The notes beneath the pieces are model-generated. The model had not been told where the DNA came from and made no database searches. It saw only the letters and a program-made list of their open reading frames with translations. 64,000 nucleotides of DNA from Theropithecus gelada (lineage: Eukaryota; Chordata; Mammalia; Primates; Cercopithecidae): assembly GCF_003255815.1 (NCBI RefSeq), contig NC_037673.1, forward strand, positions 87,298,160-87,362,159, read 5' to 3'. A program made the translations under genes and the position numbers. Below are positions 35,050 to 45,612 of this stretch, piece after piece (the first letter of the stretch is position 1; each line of letters begins with the position of its first letter).

Positions 35050-35490
35050 TGGTTTGGATATTGAATTCATCAGGTATTGTGTTGGTTATTAACTTGTTCA
35101 GTATTTCCAATTTTTCACCGTTCAGGCCCATGCTGTTACATGACTTTCAGGTCCTGCTGTGCTTGCAGGAAGGGGGATATGAAACTAGTTCGACTCAATG
35201 AATTCCTAGCAAAAGTAACGTGTGTCAATTCGGAGCCTTACCAGTGCAGAGTCTTCTAGAGTTATACCCTCTGGGGCAGTAGTTGATAACATTTAAGATG
35301 ATGGCTCACTGTCAGAACCTCGATCCTTGAATCAGTTCATTGATCAGAGCTCCTCAGCCCCCGCCCCCGCTGACCTCTAATTGTATCCTGAACAAAAATT
35401 AACTTCCTTTATTTTAAGCCATTGAGGGATTTTTTTTTTTTTTTTTTTTAGACTACAGCATAACCCAATTTAAAGAGACTGATACAGGGA
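35050..35490 (+). mobile_element. MLT1-type LTR (ERVL-MaLR), diverged
   Basis: The 3' portion reads 'gctcctcagcccccgcccccgctgacctctaa', 'acaaaaattaacttcctttattttaagccattgaggga', poly(T), 'gactacagcataacccaattt', 'actgatacag', the typical MLT1 LTR end ('aataaacttttattgttttaagccactgagattt… cagcataacct… tgatacag'). The T-run at 35430-35449 sits where the consensus has 'tttgggggttgtttgtt'. Left end approximate; a solo, non-coding LTR. Confidence 0.65.
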
Positions 35491-35539
35491 ATGCTTGGTT
35501 TTGAAATTTTCTGGGTGATGTTAAAAAATATTTGAGATT

Positions 35540-35985
35540 GCAGCAAGCACTGCCAGTGTTCTACTCAGACCCTTGCAGATCCCATTTACAATCCCTGCAC
35601 ACTATTTTCTCACTTTTCATGTGTTTTCGCATCCAACAGCATGCACTTGCAATTCTCTTCAGAGGATTGCCCTCGAGTTACTGGAGTTACTTAGGAGCAC
35701 CTAAGCCAATGATTGACTGACTCATGAAATCCCAGCTTTCTTACATCCAGAGAGGACAATCTTATGATAAACTTACATCCCAGAATTTCCTTGCAAGATC
35801 AGTCTGAAGTTACCCTCTGTGGGAGCTTGCATGAAATCTTCCATTACTTAACTGTTTCTTGTTTCTATACTCTGCATCCCTGACTCCCTTCTAGGTTTCT
35901 CCTAGAAGGAAGTCTTTCTTAATAAATCATTTGCATATGTAGCTTATGTTAGAGTCTGTTTCTGGGAAGTCCTGTTTAAGACTAG
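35540..35985 (+). mobile_element. ERVL-class LTR-like sequence
   Basis: The right end reads 'tttctcctagaaggaagtctttcttaataaatcatttgcatatgtag' then 'agagtctgtttctgggaagtcctgtttaagac', resembling the polyadenylation-side end of old ERVL LTRs ('aataaatcacttgca… ggtctgcttctgggg…acc…ctaagac'). An AATAAA lies near 35919. Family not assigned. Confidence 0.4.
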
Positions 35986-37110
35986 GAATGGAATATACAA
36001 TATGTAGTTTCATAATAATGTTGAAGAGAATTTGTTTGGCTGGATTTTAAAATACAATGGTATGTAAAAATGACATAAAACTTTAGAAGGTTGATTTTGA
36101 ACTTTTAATCATTTAAGCTAGGAATTTTATCATGTTTAACTTGCTATTCTTCAGCATATCAGAATATGTTGCTGCTTAATTTTTCTTAGTAATACATGCT
36201 TTTTTAATAATAATTACATCATTTCTCCACGTTGGGTGGTAGATTTTAATTATTCTATCTGTTCATTGTCCTCAAGCATCTTCAGACCCTGGAAAACATA
36301 ACGAGATATACATGCGATTGGGTCAAAGCCTGTGATCACATAACAGACCATAGTTCACTAACCACACAAAAGTGAAATCTACCAATTAACTCTCATTACT
36401 GTAGTGCTCTAATGAATTGTTGTAATTGACCATTGATGATGATGGCATAGAAAAATAAAGGGGGAAAACACTTCCTTCCTCTGATTATGTTTTGTGGTGT
36501 CAGTTCTTAAATGTCCTTAATTTTATTTATCCTTCTGGCCATGATATTCTGCATGCTAACTTCCGTGGCATACAATTCTGATTTTGATTTTCTCTTTGTT
36601 TTACTTCTGAAATTATATTGAGATCCAATTATATATATTTTAGGAGATAAAATGTTTTTGCAATTTATAAATGCAGAATTTCTTTTAAAACAGGATACTT
36701 TATCTTATTCTAGGTTAATAGGGTCCGTGTAGACAGAATAGATTACCACAAGTATCCTTTGCTTGAATGTGTGTCAACCTCTGAAGAAATAATGAGTATT
36801 CTCTTGGGTCATGTACCTTGTCATGAGGTGGGGATCTTTGAACTATACTTAGTTGGTCAAGTAAAAAAGAAATTTTCAAGATTTCATGTATATTCTAGTT
36901 AGTGAAGTAGAATGCCTAAAAATTTAGTTACCCCTTATCTCTTTATTATCTGTTCTCTCCATTTTCCCTCCTTAAATTACTTCTTGGGATAACTTATATG
37001 TATGTTTAATGAACAAAAATAAAAGTTACAAGCAAATCTTTAGGTGCCATAAATTTTATAGAGATAGAAAAGAAACACACCTACCATTTATGCCTCTGAG
37101 ATAGAGATAG
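35986..37110. other. Unclassified tract
   Basis: No recognisable gene or named repeat. Confidence 0.4.
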
Positions 37111-37115
37111 ACAAT
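37111..37115. repeat. LTR target-site duplication, left
   Basis: ACAAT, identical to 37492-37496; 5 bp is the expected ERVL-MaLR duplication size. Confidence 0.8.
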
Positions 37116-37491
37116 CATATTAGCCCATTTTCATTTTCACACTGCTATGAATAATTACCTGAGACTGTAATTTATAAAGAAAATAAGTTTAATTTTTTCA
37201 CAGTTCCACATGCCTGAGGAGGCCTCAGGAAGCTTACAATCATGGTGTAAGGTGAAGGAGAAGCAAGAGCCTTCTTCACAAAGTGGAAGGAGAAAGAGAG
37301 AGAGCACGAGGGGGGAACTGTCACACTTTTAAACCATCAGATCTCATGAGAACTCACTCATTATCGTGCGAATAGCACGTGGGAAATCCTCCCACATGAT
37401 CCAATCACCTCCCACCAGTCCCCTCTTTCAACGTGCAGGGATTAGAATTTCACTTGAGATTTGAGTAAAGACAAAGAGCCAAACCATATCA
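37116..37491 (-). mobile_element. Solo LTR, MST/THE1-type (ERVL-MaLR)
   Basis: Antisense MaLR LTR of 376 bp: starts CATATTAGCCCATTTTCATT, then 'acctgagactgtaatttataaagaaaataagtttaatt', 'cacagttccacatgcctgaggaggcctcaggaagcttacaatcatgg', 'aaaccatcagatctcatgagaactcactcattatcg', 'gatccaatcacctcccaccag', and ends AACCATATCA. A perfect ACAAT 5-bp duplication flanks it. No internal sequence remains, so it formed by LTR-LTR recombination. No coding content. Confidence 0.93.
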
Positions 37492-37496
37492 ACAAT
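37492..37496. repeat. LTR target-site duplication, right
   Basis: ACAAT, identical to 37111-37115. Confidence 0.8.
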
Positions 37497-38022
37497 AAAT
37501 GATGTATGTGAGTATAGTAAACACTTGGAAAATAACATGACATTATTTAATTTTAACATATACATGTATCTTTTGACTTAGCCTCTTCATTTTAAAGAAT
37601 TTTTGTAAAAAAGTGCTAATACATAAAACATATACAATGGGATTTATTTTACCATTGGTTATAATGGCAAAAACCTGGACATAATCTGGATATCTGCAAA
37701 TAGATGAATGATACATGGTTGCAGAAGTTAAGGTACAATTTTAACTGGGAATATTTTGTAGCTATTAGTATGAATGAGTTAAATAAATATATCCTGATCT
37801 GAAAATATGCACTTGATATAGAAAAGAGCAGTTGTAGAAAAATGGGTATCACATGAACTAATTTTTGTTAAGAGAAAAAATCCCTCCATATTATTATAAG
37901 CATAGAGGCATATCTCAAATAATGCACACTAAAATTTTAACATTGGATAACTCAGAGGTAGCAGAGCTGGGGAAGTGTTGTCTAATAACATTTTAATGTG
38001 TTTGTATTATTTAGCATGATAC

Positions 38023-38040
38023 AGCATGTGCACATTTCTT
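38023..38040. repeat. AluY target-site duplication, left
   Basis: AGCATGTGCACATTTCTT, versus AACATGTGCACATTTCTT at 38343-38360; 17 of 18 identical. Confidence 0.93.
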
Positions 38041-38342
38041 TTTTTTTTTTTTTTTTTTTTGAGACAGAGTCTCGCTCTGTCACCCAGGCTGGAGTGCGGT
38101 GGCCGGATCTCAGCTCACTGCAAGCTCCGCCTCCCAGGTTTACACCATTCTCCTGCCTCAGCCTCCCGAGTAGCTGGGACTGCAGGCGCCCGCCACCTCA
38201 CCCGGCTAGTTTTTTGTATTTTTTAGTAGAGACGGGGTTTCACGGGGTTAGTCAGGATGGTCTCGATCTCCTGACCTTGTGATCCGCCCGTCTCGGCCTC
38301 CCAAAGTGCTGGGATTACAGGCTTGAGCCACCGCGCCCGGCC
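38041..38342 (-). mobile_element. AluY, Old World monkey (AluYR-like) type, full length
   Basis: Uninterrupted poly(T) of about 20, then GAGACAGAGTCTCGCTCTGT, both arms, ending CGCGCCCGGCC. AluY marks include 'gcaagctccgcctccc' and 'gatggtctcgatctcctgacct'. In sense orientation it carries GGCTCAAGCCTG, GAGACGGGCGG, ACTAGCCGGG.GAGGTGG and GAGATCCGGCCAC, which I associate with cercopithecid AluY subfamilies. An 18-bp flanking duplication with one mismatch (38023-38040 and 38343-38360) and high CpG retention mark a recent insertion. Confidence 0.95.
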
Positions 38343-38360
38343 AACATGTGCACATTTCTT
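38343..38360. repeat. AluY target-site duplication, right
   Basis: AACATGTGCACATTTCTT, partner of 38023-38040. Confidence 0.93.
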
Positions 38361-38390
38361 TTGATTAAGTAGATAAAGTGTTTTAAAGAA

Positions 38391-39139
38391 AAGTGAGGAA
38401 TAAAGATAAATAAATGTATCTGCCTCTTTTATTTGGGAAGTTCTTTTATGATAAAATTATTCTTTCTAGGCTAAGTATATCTATTTTTCTCAAAGGTTTC
38501 TATTTTTGACTTTTGACAACAGATTTCATTTGGAGTATAAATGTAGAAAGACCCATTTCAGACCTTATTTAAATGCAGCACCCACAAATGTAATATATGA
38601 TGTAGGAAGATGGAACTAGCTATGCAAAGATGGCCAAATAAGTTTCTGTTTTCCATGTTATTAGGCAGAGGTTGCTCCTCAACTCTGTGAATCCACCTTC
38701 AAAGAAATAAAAAGCACAGATTATCCAAGTGGTTAATTCATAGACATCCCTAATGTTCACCGATACTTCTGGATCTCTGCTTCATGTGGATATGCGAAAA
38801 GGATTATGACTTTTCATTCCCTTAAAGTAGGCAAGGGCATCAGAATTACTCCAAATAATGACATGTGAGCTCAGATGCTAGGTATTATTTCCAAGGGAAC
38901 AAGTAAGAAACTTTCTGTTGTTGTTTATTACCACAGCATAAACTGTTATGCCTGACTGATAACAGTTACTGAACACACTTCAGCTGTCTTTATAACACTT
39001 TGATCCTATACACTAGGAGTTGGCAAAGATTCTATAAGTAGGAGACCCAATTTTGGAATTACATATGAAATAAATTTTTTTTTAATTCCATAAAATTCCA
39101 TTTTTTACCCAATGAGAGTTTGTATAAGGTTGATCGATA
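38391..39139. other. Unclassified tract
   Basis: No gene or named repeat recognised. Confidence 0.4.
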
Positions 39140-39325
39140 TAGGTTCCTAGCTTGGCTCAGCCAATTACTTGGTAATCTTGTACAAAAACTCCATTTTTCT
39201 CAGCCTCAGTTTCCATCAGTAAAGTGAAAGTATGCATGCCCATGTCACATGGTTATGTGAATTAAATAACATAACTTGTGTGACCTAGTACTTTATACAT
39301 AGCGTGTGTTCAAAAACTGCTAGTC
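39140..39325 (+). mobile_element. MIR
   Basis: 'cctagcttggctcagccaattacttggtaatcttgtacaaaaactccatttttctcagcctcagtttcc', 'gtaaagtgaaagta', 'cacatggttatgtgaattaaataacata', 'gacctagtactttatacatagcgtgtgttcaaaa' give the complete MIR order. Confidence 0.88.
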
Positions 39326-39865
39326 ATCTGTATAGGAAATCCTTGTGAAATATTTTAAGTGAACTTGAGAGTAGAGAGAAAGGTGGCTTTAGGATACAAA
39401 GAGGGAGGCCGTTATTGATATCAGGAATGTCCATTACCCCCAATTTGAGTAGCTTTGCCCATTGAGGCTTGAAAAATGTTGTAGATGAGTATGCCTCCTT
39501 TGGAATCTTAGATGTTTAATTGACTTTATGATATTTATTCCATCATGGGAGAAAAGCTAATAATTTCCCTCATACAGCCAAAGTAAATCAATTTACTGAG
39601 TTCTATTTAATTCTCTATTTTATTTTAAATTTATTGAAACACAATCCTCTCTCTATTTGAGCCCCTTGTCCGTCATCTGCTACCATGCAGGCGTTAATCT
39701 GAAAGGTAGGCAGAGTACTGTTCTCCTATCTGCCACCTCTCTGCTTCTATACCAAGATAGCATCTATCAAGAGGGATCTGAGCAGATTGCAGAGGAATTG
39801 GCACATGCTTTCCAGCATGGAAGTCCCAAACACTGAAATTCTGTAGGTAGAAACAGACCAGAAAA

Positions 39866-39877
39866 ATGCTAGTAGTT
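39866..39877. repeat. L1 target-site duplication, left
   Basis: ATGCTAGTAGTT versus ATGCTAGCAGTT at 40329-40340 (one mismatch); preceded by AAAAA, as expected at an L1 endonuclease site. Confidence 0.85.
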
Positions 39878-40328
39878 CAACTCCCACTTATGAGTGAGAA
39901 CGTGTGGTGTTTGTATTTTCTGTTCCTGTGTTAGTTTGCTGAGAATGATGGCTTCCAGCTTCATCCATGTCAAAGTACATGAACTCATTCTTTTTTATGG
40001 CTGCATAGTATTCCATGGTATATATGTGCCACACTTTCTTTATCCAGTCTATCATTCATGGACATTTGGATAGGTTCTAAGTCGAACAATGAGAACACAT
40101 GGACATACGGAGGGGAACATCACACACGGGGGTCTGTCAGGGGTTAGGAGGTAAGGGGAAGGGAGAGCATTAGGACAAATACCTAATTCAAGAGGGGCTT
40201 AAAACCTAGATGAGGGGTTGATAGGTACAGCAAACCACTATGACACATGATACCTATGTAACAAACCTGCACATTCTGCACATGTATCCCAGAATTTAAA
40301 GTAAAATTTTTAAAAAATGTAAAAAAAT
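39878..40328 (+). mobile_element. Short L1 with inverted 5' end (twin priming)
   Basis: The 3' part, about 40081-40328, is plus-strand L1: 'gaacaatgagaacacatggacata', 'cacacgggggtctgtcaggggtt', 'acaaacctgcacattctgcac', 'gtatcccagaatttaaagta', then an A-rich tail. The left part, 39878-40080, is the immediately upstream L1 segment inverted: antisense 'ctcccacttatgagtgagaacgtgtggtgtttg' to 'gacatttggataggttctaag'. In L1 the two pieces are contiguous, so essentially nothing was lost at the join. A shared TSD flanks the unit. The 'gcttaaaacctagatg' stretch marks a primate L1 older than the youngest L1PA groups. Confidence 0.93.
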
Positions 40329-40340
40329 ATGCTAGCAGTT
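40329..40340. repeat. L1 target-site duplication, right
   Basis: ATGCTAGCAGTT, partner of 39866-39877, directly after the A-rich tail. Confidence 0.85.
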
Positions 40341-40589
40341 ATACTTGGAAATGGAGTCAGTCATGTATATCAGTCATTCACATTTCAGAACATGAAGCAA
40401 TGGGGATAGGAGAGCTATCACCTTAGTAAACTGAGCTGCTTACTTAAATAAATTCATGTAAGCCACTGAGAGTTGGAGTTGATGAGCTCAGTAATTTAAC
40501 TTCCAGCTATGGATCTTGGAAAGATATTTCACTATTACACATTTGGTCAGATTGAGACAAATCAGACTTAAAGGTTATGACATGGTAAC

Positions 40590-40870
40590 TCTGAATGATG
40601 ACTCCAAGGCAAAGTGTTTCTATTCCTTCTCACCAGGAATTAGTTTAGGAATGGGCAATTCTGGCCATTGATATATGAAAGATAGTCTGGGGGCACTTCT
40701 GAAAAACGTTCCCTTGCTCCATCAGTCTTAAAAAGAGACTTAAGAAAGAGATAATGTCTATCTTCCTGTAAATGTTGTCATGTTTGGATATGATGCCTCA
40801 ATCTACTGAAGTCACTTTATGACTATGAGTGTATCATTTTGAGGACAAATCTAACACACTGAAATATTTG
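40590..40870 (+). mobile_element. MLT1-like LTR fragment
   Basis: 'ggccattgatatatgaaagatagtctgggggcacttctgaaaaacgttcccttgc', 'gtcttaaaaagagacttaagaaagagataatgtc', 'gttgtcatgtttggatatgatgcc', 'catttt gaggacaaatctaacacactgaa' parallel an old MaLR-type LTR. The polyadenylation end is absent and an Alu lies at its right edge. Family tentative. Confidence 0.45.
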
Positions 40871-40887
40871 ATGAGATGGCTAAACTT
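40871..40887. repeat. Alu target-site duplication, left
   Basis: ATGAGATGGCTAAACTT, a perfect 17-bp match to 41150-41166. Confidence 0.93.
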
Positions 40888-41149
40888 TTTTTTGAGACAG
40901 AGTCTTGCTCTGTCGCCCAGGCTGGAGTGCAATGGTGCCATTTTGGCTTACTGCAACTTCTGCCTCCCGGGTTCAAGTGATTCCCCTGCATCAGCCTCCT
41001 GAGTAGCTGAGATTACAGGCATGCACCACCATGCCCGGCTAATTTTTGTATTTTTAGCAGAGACAGGGTTTTACCATGTTGGTCATGCTGGTCTTGAACT
41101 CCTGACCTCGTGATCCACCCACCTCGGCCTCCCAAAGTGCTGGGATTAC
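40888..41149 (-). mobile_element. AluS-like, 5'-truncated by ~22 bp
   Basis: T-run, GAGACAGAGTCTTGCTCTG, right arm, left arm, stopping at CTGGGATTAC so that the first ~22 bases of the Alu (including the A-box start) are missing. The TSD begins exactly at that point, showing truncation at insertion rather than later deletion. Confidence 0.95.
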
Positions 41150-41166
41150 ATGAGATGGCTAAACTT
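41150..41166. repeat. Alu target-site duplication, right
   Basis: ATGAGATGGCTAAACTT, identical to 40871-40887. Confidence 0.93.
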
Positions 41167-41280
41167 CTGCCTATACTGATCCTGGAATTGTAGTGCTGCT
41201 AGAGACTTCTTATTATATAAAATGATTTCTTTATTGTTTAAAACATTTGAGTTAAATTTTTTGTTACTTGTGACCTTAGG

Positions 41281-41577
41281 TTTTTTTTTTTTTTTTTTTT
41301 TTACATGACATGTTGCTCTGTCTCCCAAGCTGATGTGCAGTGGCACAATCTCAGCTCACTGCAACCTCCACCTCCCCAGTTCAAGCGATTCTTCTGCCTC
41401 AGCCTCCCAAATAGCTGGGATTACAACTGCCCGCCACCATGCCTAGCTAATTTTTGTATTTTTAGTAGAGACGGGGTTTTGCCATGTTGGCTAGGCTGGT
41501 CTTGAACTCCTGACCTCAGGTGATCAGCCTGCCTCGGCCTACCAAAGTGCTGGGATTACAGGCCACTGTGCCCAGCC
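41281..41577 (-). mobile_element. AluS-like, full length
   Basis: A 22-base poly(T), then a mutated A-tail/right-arm start (ACATGACATGTTGCTCTGTC), both arms, ending GTGCCCAGCC. Near the 5' end 'caggcgtgagccac' is reduced to 'caggccac'. Possible short TSD CTTAGG at 41275-41280 and 41581-41586. Two Alus in the same orientation lie 130 bp apart here. Confidence 0.93.
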
Positions 41578-42059
41578 CATCTTAGGCATTTAAATTAATA
41601 CATAGCTAGATTAAAAAGTTGAATTTAAGATTCATAATTATTGAATAATGAAACAAAATTAATTGAATTTTTAACATGCACTTTTCAAAAGATAGCCAAT
41701 GCTTAAAAACACATATGTAGCCTATGCTTTCAGATTTTGCAATTAAGTAATTAAACAATTTAGCTGCACTACAACACAGCATCAGTATGCAAGTATATGT
41801 CTGACATCATGTGAGAAGAATGCCTGACCCAATCTTGTGAGATCAAATAATGCTTTTCAAAGGATAAAACTTTCTGTCTGCAATCAAAATGATGAAGAGA
41901 CGTTGGCTAAGCATATAGAGGGATAGTTGTAAAGACCTTTTTTTGTGTGGCAAATGACACGAAGTTATTGGCTACTTTAACTGGAAAATCCAGTTGTAGT
42001 CTTAGGCCCAGCTACACTGATAGGGTTAATTCATATCATCATGAACAACATGAACAGTT

Positions 42060-42480
42060 TGAGCAACCAGAAAGATGGAATTCCCATTGGAAATGGGAAG
42101 GGGAACATAAGTTTTGGTGGAAATATTAAGAAACTCAATTTTGACTGTATTAGTTTTGAGATGCCATTTATATTTTCAGATGGGGAACTCAATGAGATAG
42201 TTAGAGATACCAATCTAGAGTTTAGGGAAATTTTCTTGGCTGTAGGTAGAAATTTGTGAATTGTTACTGCATAGTATTGAAGATAGTACTGAAGGCAATG
42301 AGGCTGGACAAGATCCCTGTAGGAGTAAGGATAGATAGAAAAGAGTAAAAGGTTCAAAGAATGCATTTCTGGGATTCCAACATGGAAGGGTTGGGGAGAT
42401 AAGAGAAAATATGTAAAGAATATGAAAATGAGCAGCCATAGACGTAGGATACAAATCAGGAGAACATTGTCTTGGAAGCA
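42060..42480 (-). mobile_element. L2 reverse-transcriptase region remnant
   Basis: The minus strand encodes a broken L2 (CR1-like) ORF2 trace. Conserved positions survive: HVGIPE (family NVGVPQ), LLLFSIYPYS, QYYAV where the catalytic YADD should be, and SFLIFPPK. The YADD acidic pair is gone. Antisense motifs such as 'gactgtattagttttgagatgcc' match those at 49.3-50.6 kb. Ends just before an AluJ. Confidence 0.75.
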
Positions 42481-42500
42481 GATATATGTAAATATAAAAG

Positions 42501-42511
42501 GTGGAGAGAGG
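42501..42511. repeat. AluJ target-site duplication, left
   Basis: GTGGAGAGAGG versus GTAGAGAGAAG at 42808-42818; two mismatches, as expected for an old Alu. Confidence 0.6.
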
Positions 42512-42512
42512 T

Positions 42513-42806
42513 GGCCGGGCATGGTGGCTCATTCCTGTAATTGCAGCACTTTGGGACGCCGAGGCAAGAGGATCACATAAACCTAGGAATTTGAGACTAG
42601 CCTGGGCAACATGGCGAGATCCCATCTCTATGTAAAATTTAAAAATTAGCTGGATGTGATGGTGTGTGCCTGTGATTTCAACTACTGGGGAGGCTGAGGC
42701 AGGAGGATCACTTGGGTCCAGGAGGTTGAGGCCGCAGTGAGCCATGTTCATACCACTACACTCCAGCCTGGGCAACAGAGTGTGACCCTGTATCAGAAAA
42801 ATAAAT
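42513..42806 (+). mobile_element. AluJ-type, full length
   Basis: Sense orientation from GGCCGGGCATGGTGGCTCA to an A-rich end at GTATCAGAAAAATAAATT. AluJ marks include 'cctgggcaacatggcgagatccc' and 'ggatcacttgggtccaggaggttgaggccgcagtgagcc'. Heavily mutated and therefore old; it overlaps spurious antisense frames up to 205 codons. Confidence 0.95.
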
Positions 42807-43384
42807 TGTAGAGAGAAGAAAAATATTTCCACAGGGCCCTTCCACTGGCCTGCACCTATGCCTAAATATTCAGCCTGCTCTCCTGTGTTTGTGGGTGGAA
42901 TTTACATTTACCATTTACGTATTCTTAGAAAAAGCCATTTCTCCCTTCCTAGAATTTTCCTATCTTCTTTGACCTGGAAAAGTTTGACCTAAATAAAGAG
43001 GTTATGTTTTATTTGCTAGGTAAAAGTGAGGAGAAAAATGAGCAATACTGTAGGAAAATAAGCAAGCAATAACATACTGCTTTTATTTCCTTTTTCCTCA
43101 ATCCTTCAATCTCAAATTTTGAGGTTGGCTGGGGAACCAAAATCTCTAAAAGGTAATAAGTTGTCCTCCAGATCATGACCCTCTCGCCTCAGCTTCCTTA
43201 ACTACAGGTGTCTTCGCCATCAAATCATTCTAATCTGCTTACAGATATTCATATTTTTTGTAAAGTTGGATAATTAGAACTTTGGAAAGAAAGCTAAATT
43301 TTCATCTTCTTGCTTTCATCATAATGCAGTCATGCAACCTTATGTAATATATGGATATATATGAGATATAGCCAGTTAACAAAA

Positions 43385-43600
43385 GTCTAGTAATCAGGAG
43401 AGCTGAATCCCATACTTGGACGGGTCATTAACAAGATTTCAAATATGGAAACAAGTAAGCTTTGAATTCTAGAACTCACACTCCCAATTAGTGCTCAAAC
43501 TGCCTCTTGGACTCCTGTGATGAAAAAATTAGCATTGGAAAGTGATTTGACAAAGCTAAAAGCATTGTGCATGTAATAAGTATGGTTATCTATTTACTTT
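43385..43600 (+). mobile_element. MIR (MIRb/c-like), diverged
   Basis: 'gagctgaatcccatacttggacgggtcattaac' and 'ggaaagtgatttgacaaagctaaaagcattgtgcatgtaataagtatggttat' resemble MIR 5' and 3' segments; the central core is weak. Confidence 0.5.
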
Positions 43601-43678
43601 CTTATTTCAAAGATAAACCAGGAACATCTGGACACCCTTACACCCTGGGTACCCTGTTAAAGACTCCTTTCTAAAGGG

Positions 43679-43699
43679 GTGTGTGTGTGTGTGTGTGTG
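43679..43699. repeat. (GT)n microsatellite
   Basis: About ten uninterrupted GT units, likely length-polymorphic. Confidence 0.9.
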
Positions 43700-43700
43700 C

Positions 43701-45319
43701 CTGCCTTTGTAACTGTGTATATGTATAAAACTCTAGTTGTTTTGGATTGATTTGTTAAACCTATTTAGAAAATGTGTTTCTTTCCTAAGCACCCATTGGC
43801 CTGATTGTCACTAGATGGCAGAAACAGATCCTACTTCTGTGGGAAAATGAGAGTTCATTTTGCATTCGGGAAGGGCACAAAAAAGCTTCCCACAGACAAT
43901 GTTTACAGGCTTTCTTTATTTTGACATTTCTTCTGAATACATTAATGTTTTTGGAAATTCCCTGTTAGGTCCCCTGCAGGGGTATACTGCAAAGTGATCT
44001 TGGCTTACACAGGAAAAAGAAAGGCTTGCATTCTGCATTTCAGTTTATAATTTTAGAATGAATACTACTTTATTTAAGGGCAGGGGAGAGTGTGAAGGAG
44101 GTGGAGTTAAATACTGAGAAAAATCAAGAAGCTGTGTCACATTACTAAAGCACTGCTGCTGTAATATTTCACCTGAGCCATGACTTTACTGAGATGACTT
44201 TACTATAATTCATTCTCTTTGGGGTAAGAGGAGTTGAGAGTCAAGGTGTCAAATATAAATATATTGTAAAATTCTCTATGTAAATTTTTGTGCTGGAATT
44301 TTTTCTCTTTCTTCTTTTTTTCCAAATCAGTTATTGCTTCTGAGCACTATTAGTTTCTCATACAATTAAATGACTGAGATAGTACTTATTTGAAAAGCCA
44401 AACCGATGTTCCAGAGGCTTTATGAACATGTTTTTTCACTGTCCAAACAATCATTGATCTTCAGTTTCTTTGTACACATGCCAATTATGGTCTTCCTTAA
44501 CAATACCTAAATAGAAATAGCTTAATTCAGAGAAAACCATTACAATGTGTTGAGGCTGCAATTGTGGATGAATGATTATGCTTGATGTGTGTGCTCCCAT
44601 GTACCTTTAAAAACACTTTAAAAATAAACCCATCTTTTAAAAATTACTTTTGTTCCTCTTAGAAAATATTTTTATGTCCATTGGGATCATTTCTGGTCCA
44701 TGAAAAGGACAGTTTTAGCATTGTATTTACTTGCTTAAAATGCAATTAAAAAATATATGTTTCATGTATTTGTGGTTGTGGGAATTCCAAAGCCATAGGA
44801 AGAAATGCTTGGTGAATTCATTTGCATGCCAATACCCAGAATGCTTTTCCAGCTCACTGCTATTTAATCTAAGTCAGCTGGTGTCAGAGCCCTGGGAACA
44901 AACTGAATGATTTTGACATGCTTCTCTGTGCATGTACTGAGTTCTTTTTCTGCATGCACTGAGTACACAATGAACACTCAAAATTTCATCTCTACTATAA
45001 ATTTTTTAGAGAAGACTTAGATATTTCTAAATATTTATTTTCTTTTCCATTTTTCTTTAACCCTTTCTATTAAATTCTATTTTATTATTACTGTAATAAA
45101 GTTCTAATTGATAAATGAGTCTAGAACTACTGATTACCTGGAATACATGTTAACTTGAATAACTTGTGGCTCAGAACACAAATGGGAGAACTGGAAGAAC
45201 ACATTCGTCCATTTTGAAAAAGGTCAAGTTGGAGAGAATAGGATACATTTGGGAAAATCTGCAGATTTGGTGGCTGAGAGCTGATGGGGTCTTATCAATG
45301 TCAAAGATTTAGCTGATCT
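43701..45319. other. Unclassified tract
   Basis: No gene or named repeat recognised. Confidence 0.4.
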
Positions 45320-45612
45320 ATACTTTTAATGTGTTAAGGTGTGGTGATGGCATTGCAGATACGTTTTTTAAGGGTACGTATGTTTTTGAGATGCATTTGG
45401 AAATGTTTATGGATTAAACGAGATGCTATCCAGGATTTGCTTTAAAATAACACGGGAGAGGAAGAAGTAAATGGGAGTGTAGATGAAATAAAATTGCCAT
45501 TTGTTTATAATTGTTCAATCTGGATAATGAATATGTGGAGGTTCATTATATTTATTCTGTCTACTCTAGTAATTTTTGAAAGTGTTTGTAATAAAGATTT
45601 TAAAAAGGAGAA
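45320..45612 (+). mobile_element. Old L1 (L1M-type) 3' end
   Basis: 'gagatgcatttggaaatgtttatggattaaacgagatgctatccaggatttgctttaaaataa', 'ataattgttcaatctggataatgaatatgtggaggttcattatatttattctgtctact', 'tgaaagtgtttgtaataaagattttaaaa' match the 3' end of an old mammalian L1, including the terminal AATAAA-like end. Confidence 0.8.

Larger units (their letters stand above)
37590..38390 (+). mobile_element. Old L1 (L1M/L1ME-type) 3' end, split by an AluY
   Basis: Left piece to 38040: 'ggttataatggcaaaaacctggacataatctggatatctgcaaatagatgaatgatacatgg', later 'aactcagaggtagcagagctgggg', following the 3' end of old L1 ('…attggaaacaacctaaatgtccatcaataggg…'). The right piece resumes after 38342 with 'cacatttcttttgattaagtagataaag'. 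The young AluY occupies 38041-38342 between them. Non-coding. Confidence 0.6.

Noticed and set aside
37998..38282. Overlapping plus-strand frames of 94 and 66 codons
   Set aside because: Entirely translation of the AluY reverse complement (Phe-run from poly(T)).
42215..42832. 205-codon minus-strand open frame
   Set aside because: Its first half is antisense AluJ translation and its second half is decayed L2 ORF2.
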